Of a stretch of 64,000 bases of DNA, positions 36,501 to 41,765 are shown piece after piece (within the stretch, counting starts at the first letter, position 1; every line of letters starts with the position of its first letter). This stretch comes from Mauremys mutica. Lineage: Eukaryota > Chordata > Testudines > Geoemydidae. The stretch is taken from positions 106,555,222-106,619,221 of the forward strand of contig NC_059075.1 of assembly GCF_020497125.1 (NCBI RefSeq), in the 5' to 3' direction. The translations under genes were made by a program, and so were the position numbers. The notes under the pieces were generated by a model, which saw nothing but the letters and a program-made list of their open reading frames with translations, was not told the DNA's origin and made no database searches.

Positions 36501-39500
36501 CTATCACTCAGCTTCGAGACTGAACTTATCTTGTGATTTGTTCTCTACAAATCTAATTGCTTTCAAAACCAACCCCTACCCCCACTGCCAAAACTCATTC
36601 ATGTTGTATTCTCTCACACTCACCTGGACTCCTCAACTCTCATCTCCCCATCAGTCGCACCCCGTCTTTCTGAATAAAACTTAAGATTGGCAAGGCTCCA
36701 ATCCTGTCAGTACAAAAAATTTATCTTCCATTTCTCCCATCTTATCCCCTTCACTTGGCCAACTCTTCTTGCTGCCTTCCTTTTTGTTCACTCTCTGTTC
36801 TCTATGCCTGGGAAGGCATTACCATTTCTGTGCACCAAGAATCCTTGCTCTCCTTCAGCTCTCTCCTCCTAAATCCACTTTTTGCCTGATTGTCCACTGA
36901 CTTCCATTCCTGTCTACCCCTCCCTTCTTACATTGCTCATTTGCTATATAAATATCAGAATATGCTTGATTTTCTTGCTTTGATTTGCTTTTTTTGTTGC
37001 CTACTCACATGTCCTAAGTTTGTCTAATTTAGTGTTCAGGCAGAACCATGTCACTTTAACTTGTGTAAAGCAGTGTGCAAAGGGTTGGTGTTGTATAAAG
37101 GTGTTAGATTTAGAAAGGCTGTATAAGTAGCCAATTAGTTGTCTTGTAACTGGTACAGTGTGTACCTTGGAGCACCCTTGTCAGCTTACTGGTTGAAGGA
37201 GTGAGTATGATGTCACTGAGGGGAGAAGGATAGCTAACTGGCTAAATTCAGATAACAAGCATAGTTCTATCAGTACTCCAGGGCTGAAGTCTCCCCTCCT
37301 GAGAGGAGGACAGTTGATGCTTCAGAATACTCCATCTTCAAAGCAACCTTGGCAGAAGCCTCCATTACTAAGCAGCAAACCTGTTTTGATGACCTGTGAA
37401 AGATGTCTTCCATATATAGGATGAACAGAACCTTCAAGAACTCCCATACTCTAGCACAGTTCCTCACATACACTTCACTGTGAAGTTACTTACAGTTTGT
37501 TTGATGCTGTGATGCTTGCTTTTCCTCCATTCCTTAGGATCATACCTGGGGTGACTTATTGAGGGATAATAGGATCATCCAAGATTTGACATCTTGAGGT
37601 GATGTCTGAGCTATGAGGATGGTGGGGAGCTAGTTAACTCTTCTAATGCATAGTCTGGCTTCCAATGATTGATTAAATGCCTGGTTTTCTCCTTGCTGTG
37701 CCTGACTCTGACAACAAGTATTTAGTGCTCACTACCTTTTGTTGATCCCACAATAGTTTGGTGGCCAGGTTGCTGTTAAGGGTACAGAAATAAGTGGATG
37801 ACCAGCTATCAGATATGCATGTCAGTCTAGAATGTGGAACAAAATGATTACTCCATTGTATTACACTGGATGCTTTCCAGAAGCAGATTGGTAAAAATTT
37901 AGAGAGGAGGAATGGAATATTATTTGAATCAACCAGCAACATATATTGGTTTTGAGACAGGATAACATTAAACGGTGGTGGAAAGATGAATGACAGCATC
38001 TACAGTCAGTAATATCTTTTGAATAAACGTATTCCTAATATGAATCAAAGGATTGAGAATCGAGGCATTGACATTAACTAGCAGAACTTTATAATTAATG
38101 AGCAGAGACATTACTTAAAATATTTGCTGGAATTTAAATTTATCAGTTCAGTGTTCTGAAAGGGTGTAGTTTAAAAGCGTTTAGTCTGCAATGCTTTGGG
38201 GATTTAAAGAAGCCGGGAAAGCAGTTTGAGCAGGGAAGTTTGCAGTGTCTTGGATCTGTCTTGTTCTTTCCTCTCTTCCCCAACACACTGCAAATTTGGA
38301 GCTACAAGTACAGCAGAGGACCACTCCTTGAACGTAGAGCTCAGTGACTAACTCAGTCCTGATCTACAGTACACAGCTAGGCCAACGTATGGCAGCTTAT
38401 ATCAACCGAACTATGTCAGTGTATTGGCTACAGCCTTGCTCTTGCCGAAGTAAGTGCCCTACACCGACATAACTCAAACCCTACGTCTCTCATGTTGGTG
38501 TAGTTAGGGCTAAGCGGTGTCTCTGTAGACAGTGCATTATTTACATTGGTTGCTGGCTGTCATTCTTGTCAATTTCACTGCTCCATGCAACTTCTGGTTA
38601 ATTGCAATGTTTTACTGGAAATCAATCCCATCCCATTAACATCTGTATTAATAGGATTTGGATATTGGCAGCAGTGTGCCGCTTATTAGCAACCTATCCT
38701 GGAAGAAAGGTGCCACCAGCAGGCAGGTTTTCAAGGCTGCAGCCAGGGAAGGAAGGTGCTAGGATTTATCTCCTCTGACTGCTGCCTCACAAACCTCCCT
38801 GTGACCAGTGCTCAGCACATGCCAGCACTGATTCCTCCTGGTGCTACTGTCCAGCAAACCTGTCTGCATGTAGTGACCACGTAGGAGGTAAGGGGCTACA
38901 GACTTGGAAGGGAGGCTCAGGGCAGACCAGTAGCAGGAAGAAGAGCTGCAATTTGTAACAGCTTCTCAATTTGAGAGTACTGTTAGATTTCTAGGCTGCT
39001 ACTGGATTCCCAGGCAACTGTATCTGTAACGAAAATCACTTTCCGTCTGCACCTGACAAGGCAAGTGCAACTTAGATGGTTTTATGTGAACCTTAGTACA
39101 GCTATCCATGCCTCTGTCATTTCAAGGCTAGACTAGTGTAATGTTCTCTGTGTGGGGCCACACACTGAGACCATTTGGAAAGTGAAACTTGGAGAATATC
39201 TCTGTCAGTTTGCTGAACAGAGCCTTAGCTCAGGAGCAAACCACTGGCTGCACTGATGGAGTTCAAAGAGGAAGGGAAAGCTCTAAATACTTTTGGTCCT
39301 GGTTCTTTAAGAGATCACTTTGCTCCCTATGACACTTCAAAAGATGTAGATAGTGCTCAAGTTAAACCAACCCTACATTCCCCCACATTTGGGTGTGGGT
39401 CCCTCCTGGCAGGGTGTTCTCTATGAAAATGGGGATTGTCTTGGAACCTCCTCGTCTGGGAGACCCACATCTGTTAACCACCTGCATATGCGCACTCGCT

Positions 39501-41765
39501 CTCTCTCTCTCGCTCATTTTTCTTTCTGTGCTTGGAGACTGGGTTTAGTGAGGGAGGCAAATAAAGCAATTTACTGTGTGAAATACTGGGGTTTAGATAA
39601 TTTATATTTCAATTGCATTTAACAGGTAAAATTTTCAAAAGCACCTTATCTACTTTTTAAAATGGGATTTAAGCTCCTAAGATATCTCACTATCTTTCAG
39701 TGAACTTTAGGTGCTTTTGACATCCTTGCCCAAAGCACTGTATTCCTGTATATTGAAAAACAACTATCCTAGAGATATACAAACAGATTTTCAATGTGAT
39801 GGTATAGCATGTAGAACAATATCTACGTTTTAACATGTGAAACTTACTACAGAGGGAACTTTTCAATATGTATGCAATTTCATGTATCCTGTTGAAATTA
39901 AGCAACAGCATTTTTTTTGTAAATGTCTTTATTGCTGTAAAGTGGTACAAAACATGGATAATTTTTATTAGAAAATGTAATACACAAGGGTTTTGTTTTC
40001 ATGAATAAAACTGAAATAAAATAGTTGTTTGTTTTTCCTCTTGGAAGCAGTACCATCAATACTTTATATTTCCTTTCCTACCTGCTTAAAGGCTGTTATA
40101 TTAAAAAGATCTAAAGTAGGATTAAAATATAGTTTCTAAACCATTATAATGTTGTAAACAATCTTTAATTAATCAGTTACTCATTTAAGTGTTTGGGTTA
40201 AATTTAGCCAAAGTTTGCAATTCTGATAGTATTAATGACATAATCTATCTTGCTCTTAACTGATGTTTCTGCTGTCTATTTGAAATGGAAACTGCCGTCA
40301 GTTGACTTGATATTTATCTCAACTACAAAGCAGTTGTTTCATGAAATGTTCTTTATTTCAAAAATAGGCTTTTTTGATGGCTAAGAAGTTGTTCATGTTC
40401 TCCCTCTTATCCACATCTAATCAAACAGTAGTACCATGTGATTACAAAGTAGTATCTGTCAAATAGACTTTTTAAAAAACAAAACATTTCTTTGCTGCTG
40501 TGTTGAGTGTATGAGGATTCCTTCTTGACAGGATAGTCACCTGATGTTTAAGGCTATATTAATGCAGATTAATTAACTTTGGTGTCCTTTGGAAACCCAG
40601 ATAGTTAGGAAGAGGCACTTGGGCACCTGATGATGAATAATGAATGTAACATGTATTCTCTATGCTTGCTTTTTTACAATATGAAATGTTCAGGTTTGGA
40701 ATCGTTAACAAGTATAAATCATTTTACAGTCAAAGTGGTGTCTTTTCTTGAAAGATGGCTTCCTTATAGCTATTTTCCTTCCTACTGTAGAGTTCAACAA
40801 AGGCATGTTTGTGTGTGGTTAAAAACCACAAAAAAACAATAAAAACACAAACGCTGTATCTATAGTAGATGCAGGTAATGAGAGAAACAAATAAAGGGAA
40901 GTATGTGCTTAGATTAAAATATCCTGCTACATTATGTGGTAGTGTTGGAGCATTTAATAAACACACCTTTCTTGTTGGGGTTCTCCCACTGCCCCCCCCC
41001 AAGGTTGTTTCACTCCCTATGCTGTTGTAGGGCTATAGGTCTTTTACTTTCTGAACGCTCTTATAAATCAGATTAACATTTGGCAAGAAGTGCCTGAATG
41101 AGTGTTAAACAGTTGAGTAGTTATTGGCTAATGATGCAGAAGGCATCTGAGGGGAACACAACCTGTTAAATACATTCCATCATCTCCAACAGAGCGTCCA
41201 AAAACTTGAAAAAACAAGTGAATTGATTTTTTTCAAAAATGGTGAGCACCCTGCATCTCCCATTGACACCAGCACTTTTGAAAACTAGGCCACTTATTTA
41301 GAATTTTTGTTTTTGAAACTCTTCTGTGTTGCCAGAAGCGGGTGACAGGGGATGGATCACTTGATGATTACCTGTTCTGTTCATTCCCTCTGGGGCTTCT
41401 GGCATTAGCCACAGTCAGAAGATAGGGTAATGGGCTAGATGGACCTTTGGTCTGACCCACTTTGGCAGTTCTTGTATTCTATCTACCATTTAAGAACATA
41501 AGTATAATAGAATAATCTGTGAAGTGCTGAGCAACTGTATGTCAATGGGAATTGTAGTTAAGCACCTCGTGATTTAGCCCATGTTTACCTGTAGCTTTCC
41601 TCCCCAGTAGACACTTTGTGGCGGTAATCTATTTAGTTGCCTATAAAGGATGCATGACCAAATTGCACTGAGTGAACTACCATTGTAGGATTCTTCCTTT
41701 AACTTTTTTCTTTCCTTTCCAAACAGAAAGATTCCAGCCAACCTGCTGAGTGCAAACAACAATAA
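494..41765 (+). CDS. NAP1L4: NAP1L4, nucleosome assembly protein 1-like 4 (13 exons in window, 5'-partial)
   Basis: Histone chaperone of the NAP family. The family binds H2A-H2B (and H3-H4), shuttles between cytoplasm and nucleus, and assists nucleosome assembly. Exons, all flanked by AG and GT: 494-555, 4956-5055, 6998-7139, 9501-9587, 13767-13901, 17036-17107, 22695-22834, 25665-25810, 30980-31002, 31392-31511, 32837-32866, 34299-34355, 41727-41765. They join without a frameshift into 383 residues plus stop. Layout in window residue numbers: acidic N-terminus 1-20, dimerisation helix about 55-101, core 102-300, basic [10 protein letters not shown] patch about 263-272, Glu/Asp tail about 332-371, C-terminal CKQQ. 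Paralogue choice rests on remembered NAP1L4 wording such as QVMQNP, VDCEGCTI and [10 protein letters not shown], which differs from NAP1L1. The ATG exon is outside the window. Confidence 0.95.
966..2645 (+). mobile_element. CR1 LINE, degenerate, 5'-truncated, sense to NAP1L4
   Basis: Fragments of a CR1 reverse transcriptase appear in several frames: [15 protein letters not shown] and [20 protein letters not shown] (from 1001), then [18 protein letters not shown] and [11 protein letters not shown] (1597-2055), then [11 protein letters not shown] and [20 protein letters not shown] (2302-2712). Frames change at least twice and the segment with the first catalytic Asp is missing, so it is dead. 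A 15-C run at 2067-2081 lies inside. The 3' end near 2645 resembles the usual CR1 tail. Confidence 0.85.
2646..3679. other. intron sequence, possible ancient LINE trace
   Basis: 2646-3170 shows nothing I recognise. 3280-3440 (aatcttgaattg..., then ttttaaagggaagcccc...) recalls an old non-LTR element, but the match is from memory and weak. Confidence 0.25.
3680..4735 (+). mobile_element. CR1 LINE 3' fragment, degenerate
   Basis: Translated pieces include [20 protein letters not shown] (around 3710), [17 protein letters not shown] text near 4030-4070, and [19 protein letters not shown] (around 4215-4275), all from the C-terminal half of CR1 ORF2. Stops and frameshifts are frequent. It ends in the CR1-like tail tatgattctgggattc near 4735. 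Confidence 0.8.
4956..5055 (+). CDS. NAP1L4: NAP1L4 exon, N-terminal helix region
   Basis: Preceded by a T-rich tract ending in CATAG and followed by GTAAGT. It completes the split Glu codon and reads [20 protein letters not shown], then a Ser-rich linker and PSSYIE, leaving AC for a split Thr. [14 protein letters not shown] is a family-typical segment just before the dimerisation helix. Confidence 0.95.
5735..6042 (+). mobile_element. hAT-like non-autonomous DNA transposon, copy A
   Basis: 308 bp bounded by CAGGGGTCG and TACCCCTG inverted ends. The flanks are gtctaggg (5727-5734) and gtttaggg (6043-6050), an 8-bp target duplication with one mismatch, as expected for hAT. No coding capacity. 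A related copy in the opposite orientation is at 21137-21423. Confidence 0.85.
6066..6789 (+). mobile_element. hAT-like non-autonomous transposon carrying a nested insertion
   Basis: Left end CAGGGATCTCAAACTC; right end is the complement of CAGGGGTCTGAAACTCC. The flanks ataatag (6059-6065 and 6790-6796) repeat perfectly over 7 bp. A separate foldback element sits at 6254-6420. Open frames inside, such as 6479-6790, do not look like genes. Confidence 0.8.
6254..6420 (+). mobile_element. foldback repeat inserted into the hAT-like element
   Basis: Arms 6297-6356 and 6361-6419 are near-perfect reverse complements (gtacttgtggcacctta... against ...taaggtgccacaagtac). The insertion is flanked by a perfect 9-bp repeat agtttttag at 6245-6253 and 6421-6429. 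I remember this foldback as common in turtles; its class is uncertain. Confidence 0.8.
6998..7139 (+). CDS. NAP1L4: NAP1L4 exon, dimerisation helix
   Basis: The acceptor is gtttatttctag and the donor is AAG|GTAGGA. It encodes [19 protein letters not shown].., [20 protein letters not shown] and YQPLFDK. This heptad-rich stretch corresponds to the long helix through which NAP1 proteins dimerise. There is no stop or gap. Confidence 0.97.
7140..8794. other. intron sequence without recognised elements
   Basis: A-T rich intron. It contains a short C-rich tract near 7261-7281 and no repeat, RNA gene or credible ORF that I can name. Confidence 0.5.
8796..8998 (+). mobile_element. non-autonomous DNA transposon with tGTCTAyACTA-type end
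   Basis: It begins gcctggtctatactag and ends in tgcagacatac. The internal wording (gtgtgaaaattcaacacc, gtcgacaggagaagcc) belongs to a repeat family I recall from turtles. Boundaries are approximate and no clear target duplication is seen. Confidence 0.55.
9501..9587 (+). CDS. NAP1L4: NAP1L4 exon, acidic linker after the helix
   Basis: The acceptor is ctcttgtgcag and the donor is GCT|GTGAGT. It encodes 29 codons, [20 protein letters not shown] followed by ENEEEEKLA. This surface loop after the dimerisation helix is Glu-rich in NAP1 paralogues. Confidence 0.96.
9755..10099 (+). mobile_element. foldback DNA transposon with about 90-bp arms
   Basis: Outer ends ggacttgtctacac and ...atagacaaaccc are inverted relatives. 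Inner arms 9836-9924 and 9991-10080 are reverse complements with about seven mismatches in 90, mostly C/T or G/A changes. A 66-bp spacer lies between. No ORF. Confidence 0.8.
10270..10860 (+). mobile_element. CR1-type LINE 3' end
   Basis: The end reads gcctgcaatgtgcaagaagtcaggctggatgatcatggtggtc..., the 3' end of a CR1 subfamily. The stretch gggaaggaatttttcccc...gggttttttcgcctccctctg is shared with the copy at 63405-63711. No intact ORF. Confidence 0.7.
10954..11045 (+). repeat. two-copy dispersed repeat, copy 1
   Basis: tttgcactgttcgtaacctg continues into ttgacagtatctt...taatgggttccattccagtg and recurs almost unchanged at 19464-19555. Family not recognised. Confidence 0.75.
11046..12197. 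other. intron sequence without recognised elements
   Basis: AT-rich intron; nothing I can name on either strand. Confidence 0.45.
12198..13018 (+). mobile_element. Tc1/mariner-like non-autonomous element with GC-rich palindromic core
   Basis: The left end CACCTCTACCCCAATATAA is mirrored at the right end as ...TTATATTCGGGTAGAGGTG. TA flanks both ends (12196-12197, 13019-13020), as for Tc1/mariner. The GC-rich core (12310-12900) contains repeated, alternately oriented modules around caatcagctg and aggcttgc...gcaagcct. Long open frames on both strands are by-products of this composition. Confidence 0.8.
13354..13685 (+). mobile_element. Tigger/mariner-like MITE
   Basis: Ends CAGTAGGACCTCAGAGTTAC and GTAACTCTGAGGTTCTATTG are inverted repeats. 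TA follows the right end, while TG precedes the left. The first pair is followed by sub-terminal repeats of gtaactctg. A (GT)n/(GC)n microsatellite lies at about 13565-13595. No coding capacity. Confidence 0.8.
13767..13901 (+). CDS. NAP1L4: NAP1L4 exon, start of the core domain
   Basis: The acceptor is ttacttcatag and the donor is CAG|GTAAGC. 45 codons read [20 protein letters not shown], then [20 protein letters not shown] and SELVQ. GIP.FW.T..RN is the NAP-domain signature that opens the histone-binding core. The Ala-rich run differs from the human wording I remember. Confidence 0.97.
13960..14370 (+). pseudogene. CR1 ORF2 segment, endonuclease-RT linker
   Basis: Reads [20 protein letters not shown] and [14 protein letters not shown], the region between endonuclease and reverse transcriptase in CR1 ORF2. 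It leaves frame before 14370, then resumes from about 14431 after a slip around a T run near 14430. The first codons are not a real start, because the element is 5'-truncated. Confidence 0.7.
14431..15216 (+). pseudogene. CR1 ORF2 reverse transcriptase, N-terminal part
   Basis: Motifs in order: [27 protein letters not shown] (14699-), [40 protein letters not shown] and [20 protein letters not shown], which carries the first catalytic Asp. The frame ends at a stop near 15214 caused by a one-base loss; the same protein continues in another frame. Confidence 0.88.
15217..16142 (+). pseudogene. CR1 ORF2 reverse transcriptase, C-terminal part
   Basis: Continues the interrupted protein: [20 protein letters not shown], then KFADDTKLL (catalytic FADD, around 15345-15370), [34 protein letters not shown] and [11 protein letters not shown]. 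It ends at TAG 16140-16142, the natural ORF2 end. Length and order match CR1. Confidence 0.88.
16341..17035. other. intron sequence without recognised elements
   Basis: AT-rich intron ending in the pyrimidine tract of the exon at 17036; nothing else named. Confidence 0.5.
17036..17107 (+). CDS. NAP1L4: NAP1L4 exon, core domain
   Basis: Preceded by a long pyrimidine tract ending tttag and followed by GTAAGT. 24 codons read [20 protein letters not shown] then GQPM. This is the conserved ILKHL.DI.VKF strand-helix region of the NAP fold. Confidence 0.97.
17681..17947 (+). mobile_element. MITE with about 40-bp inverted ends, followed by poly(A)
   Basis: acacagcagctgagataagt... at the left is mirrored by the complement of ...gctgagctgctgtgt at the right, similar over roughly 40 bp. 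No ORF. A run of 25 A (17978-18002) lies 30 bp downstream. Class unknown. Confidence 0.65.
18140..18420 (+). pseudogene. possible tyrosine-recombinase retroelement remnant (DIRS/Ngaro-like)
   Basis: At 18330-18400 one frame reads [18 protein letters not shown]. The DICKAAT wording recalls the C-terminal part of tyrosine recombinases of DIRS-type retroelements. A stop precedes it and nothing else of the element is certain, so it is a weak call. Confidence 0.35.
18421..21136. other. intron sequence, one dispersed repeat only
   Basis: Apart from the repeat at 19464-19555, I see no element, RNA gene or credible ORF. Confidence 0.4.
19464..19555 (+). repeat. two-copy dispersed repeat, copy 2
   Basis: Matches 10954-11045 in direct orientation over gcactgttcgtaacctgttg and attccagtgctaca. 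After about 90 bp the similarity becomes patchy. Confidence 0.75.
21137..21423 (-). mobile_element. hAT-like non-autonomous DNA transposon, copy B (inverted)
   Basis: 287 bp from CAGGTGTAGGCAACC to GCCGACCCCTG. The body is the reverse complement of the element at 5735-6042 (gagctgattttcagtggcac, cattttaatttaattttaaa and more). The flanks agctaggg (21129-21136) and agctagat (21424-21431) match at 6 of 8 positions. Confidence 0.85.
21424..22694. other. intron sequence without recognised elements
   Basis: AT-rich; the open frame 21526-21783 shows no family resemblance. Confidence 0.45.
22695..22834 (+). CDS. NAP1L4: NAP1L4 exon, core beta region
   Basis: The acceptor is cgttcttttag and the donor is GAGGG|GTAAGG. 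It encodes [20 protein letters not shown], then [19 protein letters not shown] and PEIVDCE, ending two bases into a Gly codon. The EFHFE.N.YF.N..LTK.Y motif is diagnostic of NAP1-like proteins. Confidence 0.97.
22835..23240. other. intron sequence without recognised elements
   Basis: Nothing nameable between the donor at 22835 and the element starting at 23241. Confidence 0.45.
23241..23620 (+). mobile_element. AT-rich DNA transposon with TA flanks
   Basis: Left end GGCCTGGCAGAATTTG; right end is the complement of GGTTTGGCCGGATTG. TA dinucleotides flank both sides (23239-23240, 23621-23622). No coding frame of note. The inverted ends are imperfect, so the Tc1/mariner assignment is tentative. 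Confidence 0.5.
23930..24115 (+). repeat. tRNA-like sequence within an inverted duplication
   Basis: cgtagctcaatggctagagc resembles a tRNA D-arm/A-box, and gttcagatcc a T-arm/B-box, 41 bp apart. The second half (ctctcacatcccagatgagtgctcttatctgctgg) is an inverted, diverged version of the first. It is therefore a SINE-like or composite repeat and not a functional tRNA gene. Confidence 0.6.
24116..24431. other. repeat-like intron sequence
   Basis: Phrases such as taggtgcctac and tctagatacctaaagg recur in a turtle repeat I half remember and resume after the insertion at 24432-24729 (tagatgcctaag). Boundaries unknown. Confidence 0.3.
24432..24729 (+). mobile_element. MITE with GGCTAmGTCTACACTACC ends (PIF/Harbinger-like)
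   Basis: 18-bp terminal inverted repeats with one mismatch: GGCTACGTCTACACTACC at the left; the right end is the complement of GGCTAAGTCTACACTACC. The flanks are taa and aaa, near the TWA target of PIF/Harbinger. No ORF. Confidence 0.8.
24730..25664. other. intron sequence without recognised elements
   Basis: Nothing nameable beyond the short repeat-like phrase at 24740-24760; ends in the pyrimidine tract of the next exon. Confidence 0.4.
25665..25810 (+). CDS. NAP1L4: NAP1L4 exon, basic patch and core end
   Basis: The acceptor is gctgtctttag and the donor is AAAAG|GTAAGC. It encodes [20 protein letters not shown], then [20 protein letters not shown] and FNFFSPIK. The Lys/Arg cluster [10 protein letters not shown] is the likely nuclear-localisation and nucleic-acid-contact patch of NAP1 proteins (family knowledge). 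Confidence 0.97.
25811..28203. other. intron sequence, mostly unrecognised
   Basis: Only a short SINE tail at 26715-26765 is recognisable. Other open frames look random. Confidence 0.4.
26715..26765 (-). repeat. MIR/CORE-SINE 3' tail fragment
   Basis: cttactcttatatggcgctt followed by ttcatcagtg is the complement of the MIR-like tail that I remember as ending in ...gatgaaaagcgctatataag. Confidence 0.5.
28204..29215 (-). mobile_element. hAT DNA transposon remnant
   Basis: The plus-strand left edge has subterminal repeats of the form ttaatcacagttaact and ttttaatcgcac. The interior encodes a broken hAT transposase on the minus strand. The far side ends abruptly near 29215 at another element. 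Confidence 0.8.
28557..29190 (-). pseudogene. hAT transposase C-terminal pseudogene (hATC dimerisation domain)
   Basis: On the minus strand an intact stretch (28557-28805) reads [20 protein letters not shown], then [20 protein letters not shown] and [11 protein letters not shown], the hATC dimerisation signature (EWW..., PAT.VP.E..FS). The same protein can be followed upstream to about 29190 ([26 protein letters not shown]) through in-frame stops and small shifts. Catalytic parts further upstream are absent. Confidence 0.8.
29230..29826 (+). mobile_element. DNA transposon right-hand part ending GGCGCAGAATTCCCCCAGG
   Basis: The end (aaatgtgtgcagaatttttc, then ggcgcagaattcccccagga at 29802-29823) matches a reptile element I remember whose other end would be its complement. 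That left end is not in the window, so the copy is truncated, apparently against the hAT remnant. A C-run/A-run junction lies at about 29408-29433. Confidence 0.6.
30180..30775 (-). mobile_element. DNA transposon with accessory ORF, minus strand
   Basis: The minus-strand start (accttgtctatactatagag, then a ttttgtcgacaaaa palindrome) has the GTCTAnACTA-type end seen in other MITEs here. The interior carries a decayed helical ORF. The far end near 30180 is not defined. Confidence 0.55.
30262..30720 (-). pseudogene. decayed transposon accessory protein (Myb/SANT-like guess)
   Basis: The minus strand reads [20 protein letters not shown].., then (after a frameshift and stops) [18 protein letters not shown], then [20 protein letters not shown] to a stop at 30262. 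A charged helical protein with W and R/K spacing suggests the Myb-like partner of PIF/Harbinger transposases. Function is inferred; no domain search was possible. Confidence 0.45.
30980..31002 (+). CDS. NAP1L4: NAP1L4 micro-exon (23 nt)
   Basis: A 23-nt exon between ctctttgtag and GTAAGT encodes the end of a split Val codon and then SGDGESL. It is supported by exact frame fit between its neighbours and by matching the SGDGESL linker of NAP1L4 that I remember. Confidence 0.93.
31392..31511 (+). CDS. NAP1L4: NAP1L4 exon, core C-terminal part
   Basis: The acceptor is gctttacag and the donor is AAC|GTATGT. 40 codons read [20 protein letters not shown], then [37 protein letters not shown] is the strongest NAP-family signature and closes the folded core. 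The acidic tail begins at EDDDN. Confidence 0.98.
31512..32549. other. intron sequence without recognised elements
   Basis: It holds a (CTTA)n stretch at about 32365-32386; otherwise unrecognised. Confidence 0.4.
32550..32770 (+). repeat. MIR-type SINE
   Basis: MIR-like order: aggcagcattgtttagagg, ggagttgggagaca, ccacacctgtaaaatgggat, then ttttgagattatttgaag.. tail. Diverged, so an ancient copy. Confidence 0.65.
32837..32866 (+). CDS. NAP1L4: NAP1L4 30-nt acidic-tail exon
   Basis: Between tttgttttag and GTGAGA lie ten codons, [10 protein letters not shown]. It is in frame and exactly divisible by three, so it can be skipped without a frameshift. The stretch matches the NAP1L4-specific tail rather than that of NAP1L1. 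Confidence 0.95.
32867..34298. other. intron sequence, A-rich tract
   Basis: No element named. An A-rich run with T interruptions lies at about 34033-34065. Confidence 0.4.
34299..34355 (+). CDS. NAP1L4: NAP1L4 57-nt acidic-tail exon
   Basis: Between ttttatcacag and GTTAGT, 19 codons read [19 protein letters not shown]. It supplies most of the Glu/Asp tail that modulates histone binding in NAP1 proteins. Reading into the following intron would add 17 residues before a stop at 34407-34409, so intron retention would also give a short alternative tail. Confidence 0.95.
34356..35590. other. intron upstream of the alternative exon
   Basis: Contains the possible branch site (35561) and pyrimidine tract of the 35591-35628 cassette; no element recognised. 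Confidence 0.4.
35591..35628 (+). CDS. NAP1L4: candidate alternative NAP1L4 C-terminal exon (encodes Val-stop)
   Basis: A possible branch site CTGAC (A at 35561), a strong pyrimidine tract and tttag precede GTG TAA; 32 nt after the stop comes ctag|GTAAGG, a strong donor. Joined to the exon ending at 34355 it gives ...SDPKV and stop. The human 375-residue NAP1L4 isoform, as I remember it, ends in PKV, so this looks like the conserved cassette behind that isoform. The stop lies 32 nt from the downstream junction, too close to trigger typical nonsense-mediated decay. Confidence 0.75.
36040..36960 (+). repeat. pyrimidine-rich stretch, possibly an old L2-like LINE
   Basis: Strong C+T bias over about 900 bp. 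Phrases such as tgcctgggaaggcattacca and ctccttcagctctctcctcc recall the 3' coding part of L2-like LINEs. Weak, memory-based. Confidence 0.35.
36961..38350. other. intron sequence without recognised elements
   Basis: No repeat or gene named here. Confidence 0.4.
38352..38575 (+). mobile_element. MITE of the TGrTCTACA family
   Basis: Starts tcctgatctacagtacacag. The body (ggccaacgtatggcagctta, ctacaccgacataactc, gtctctgtagacagtgc) matches a turtle MITE I recall. Edges are approximate. Confidence 0.5.
38576..41331. other. intron sequence without recognised elements
   Basis: Mostly AT-rich. A C-run near 40992-41001 and a (CT)n stretch near 39499-39512 are the only simple repeats seen. Confidence 0.4.
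41332..41482 (+). mobile_element. CR1 3' UTR fragment
   Basis: ggatggatcacttgatgatt continues into gggctagatggacctttggt and ctgaccca, the same 3' UTR as the CR1 ending at 16340. About 150 bp remain, just before the last NAP1L4 coding exon. Confidence 0.85.
41727..41765 (+). CDS. NAP1L4: NAP1L4 last coding exon (CKQQ terminus)
   Basis: The acceptor is ctttccaaacag. It encodes [12 protein letters not shown] and stop TAA at 41763-41765. The terminal CKQQ has the form of a CAAX prenylation box and is shared with NAP1L1. It is used when the 35591-35628 cassette is skipped. Confidence 0.96.
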   Translation, partial: KDSSQPAECKQQ

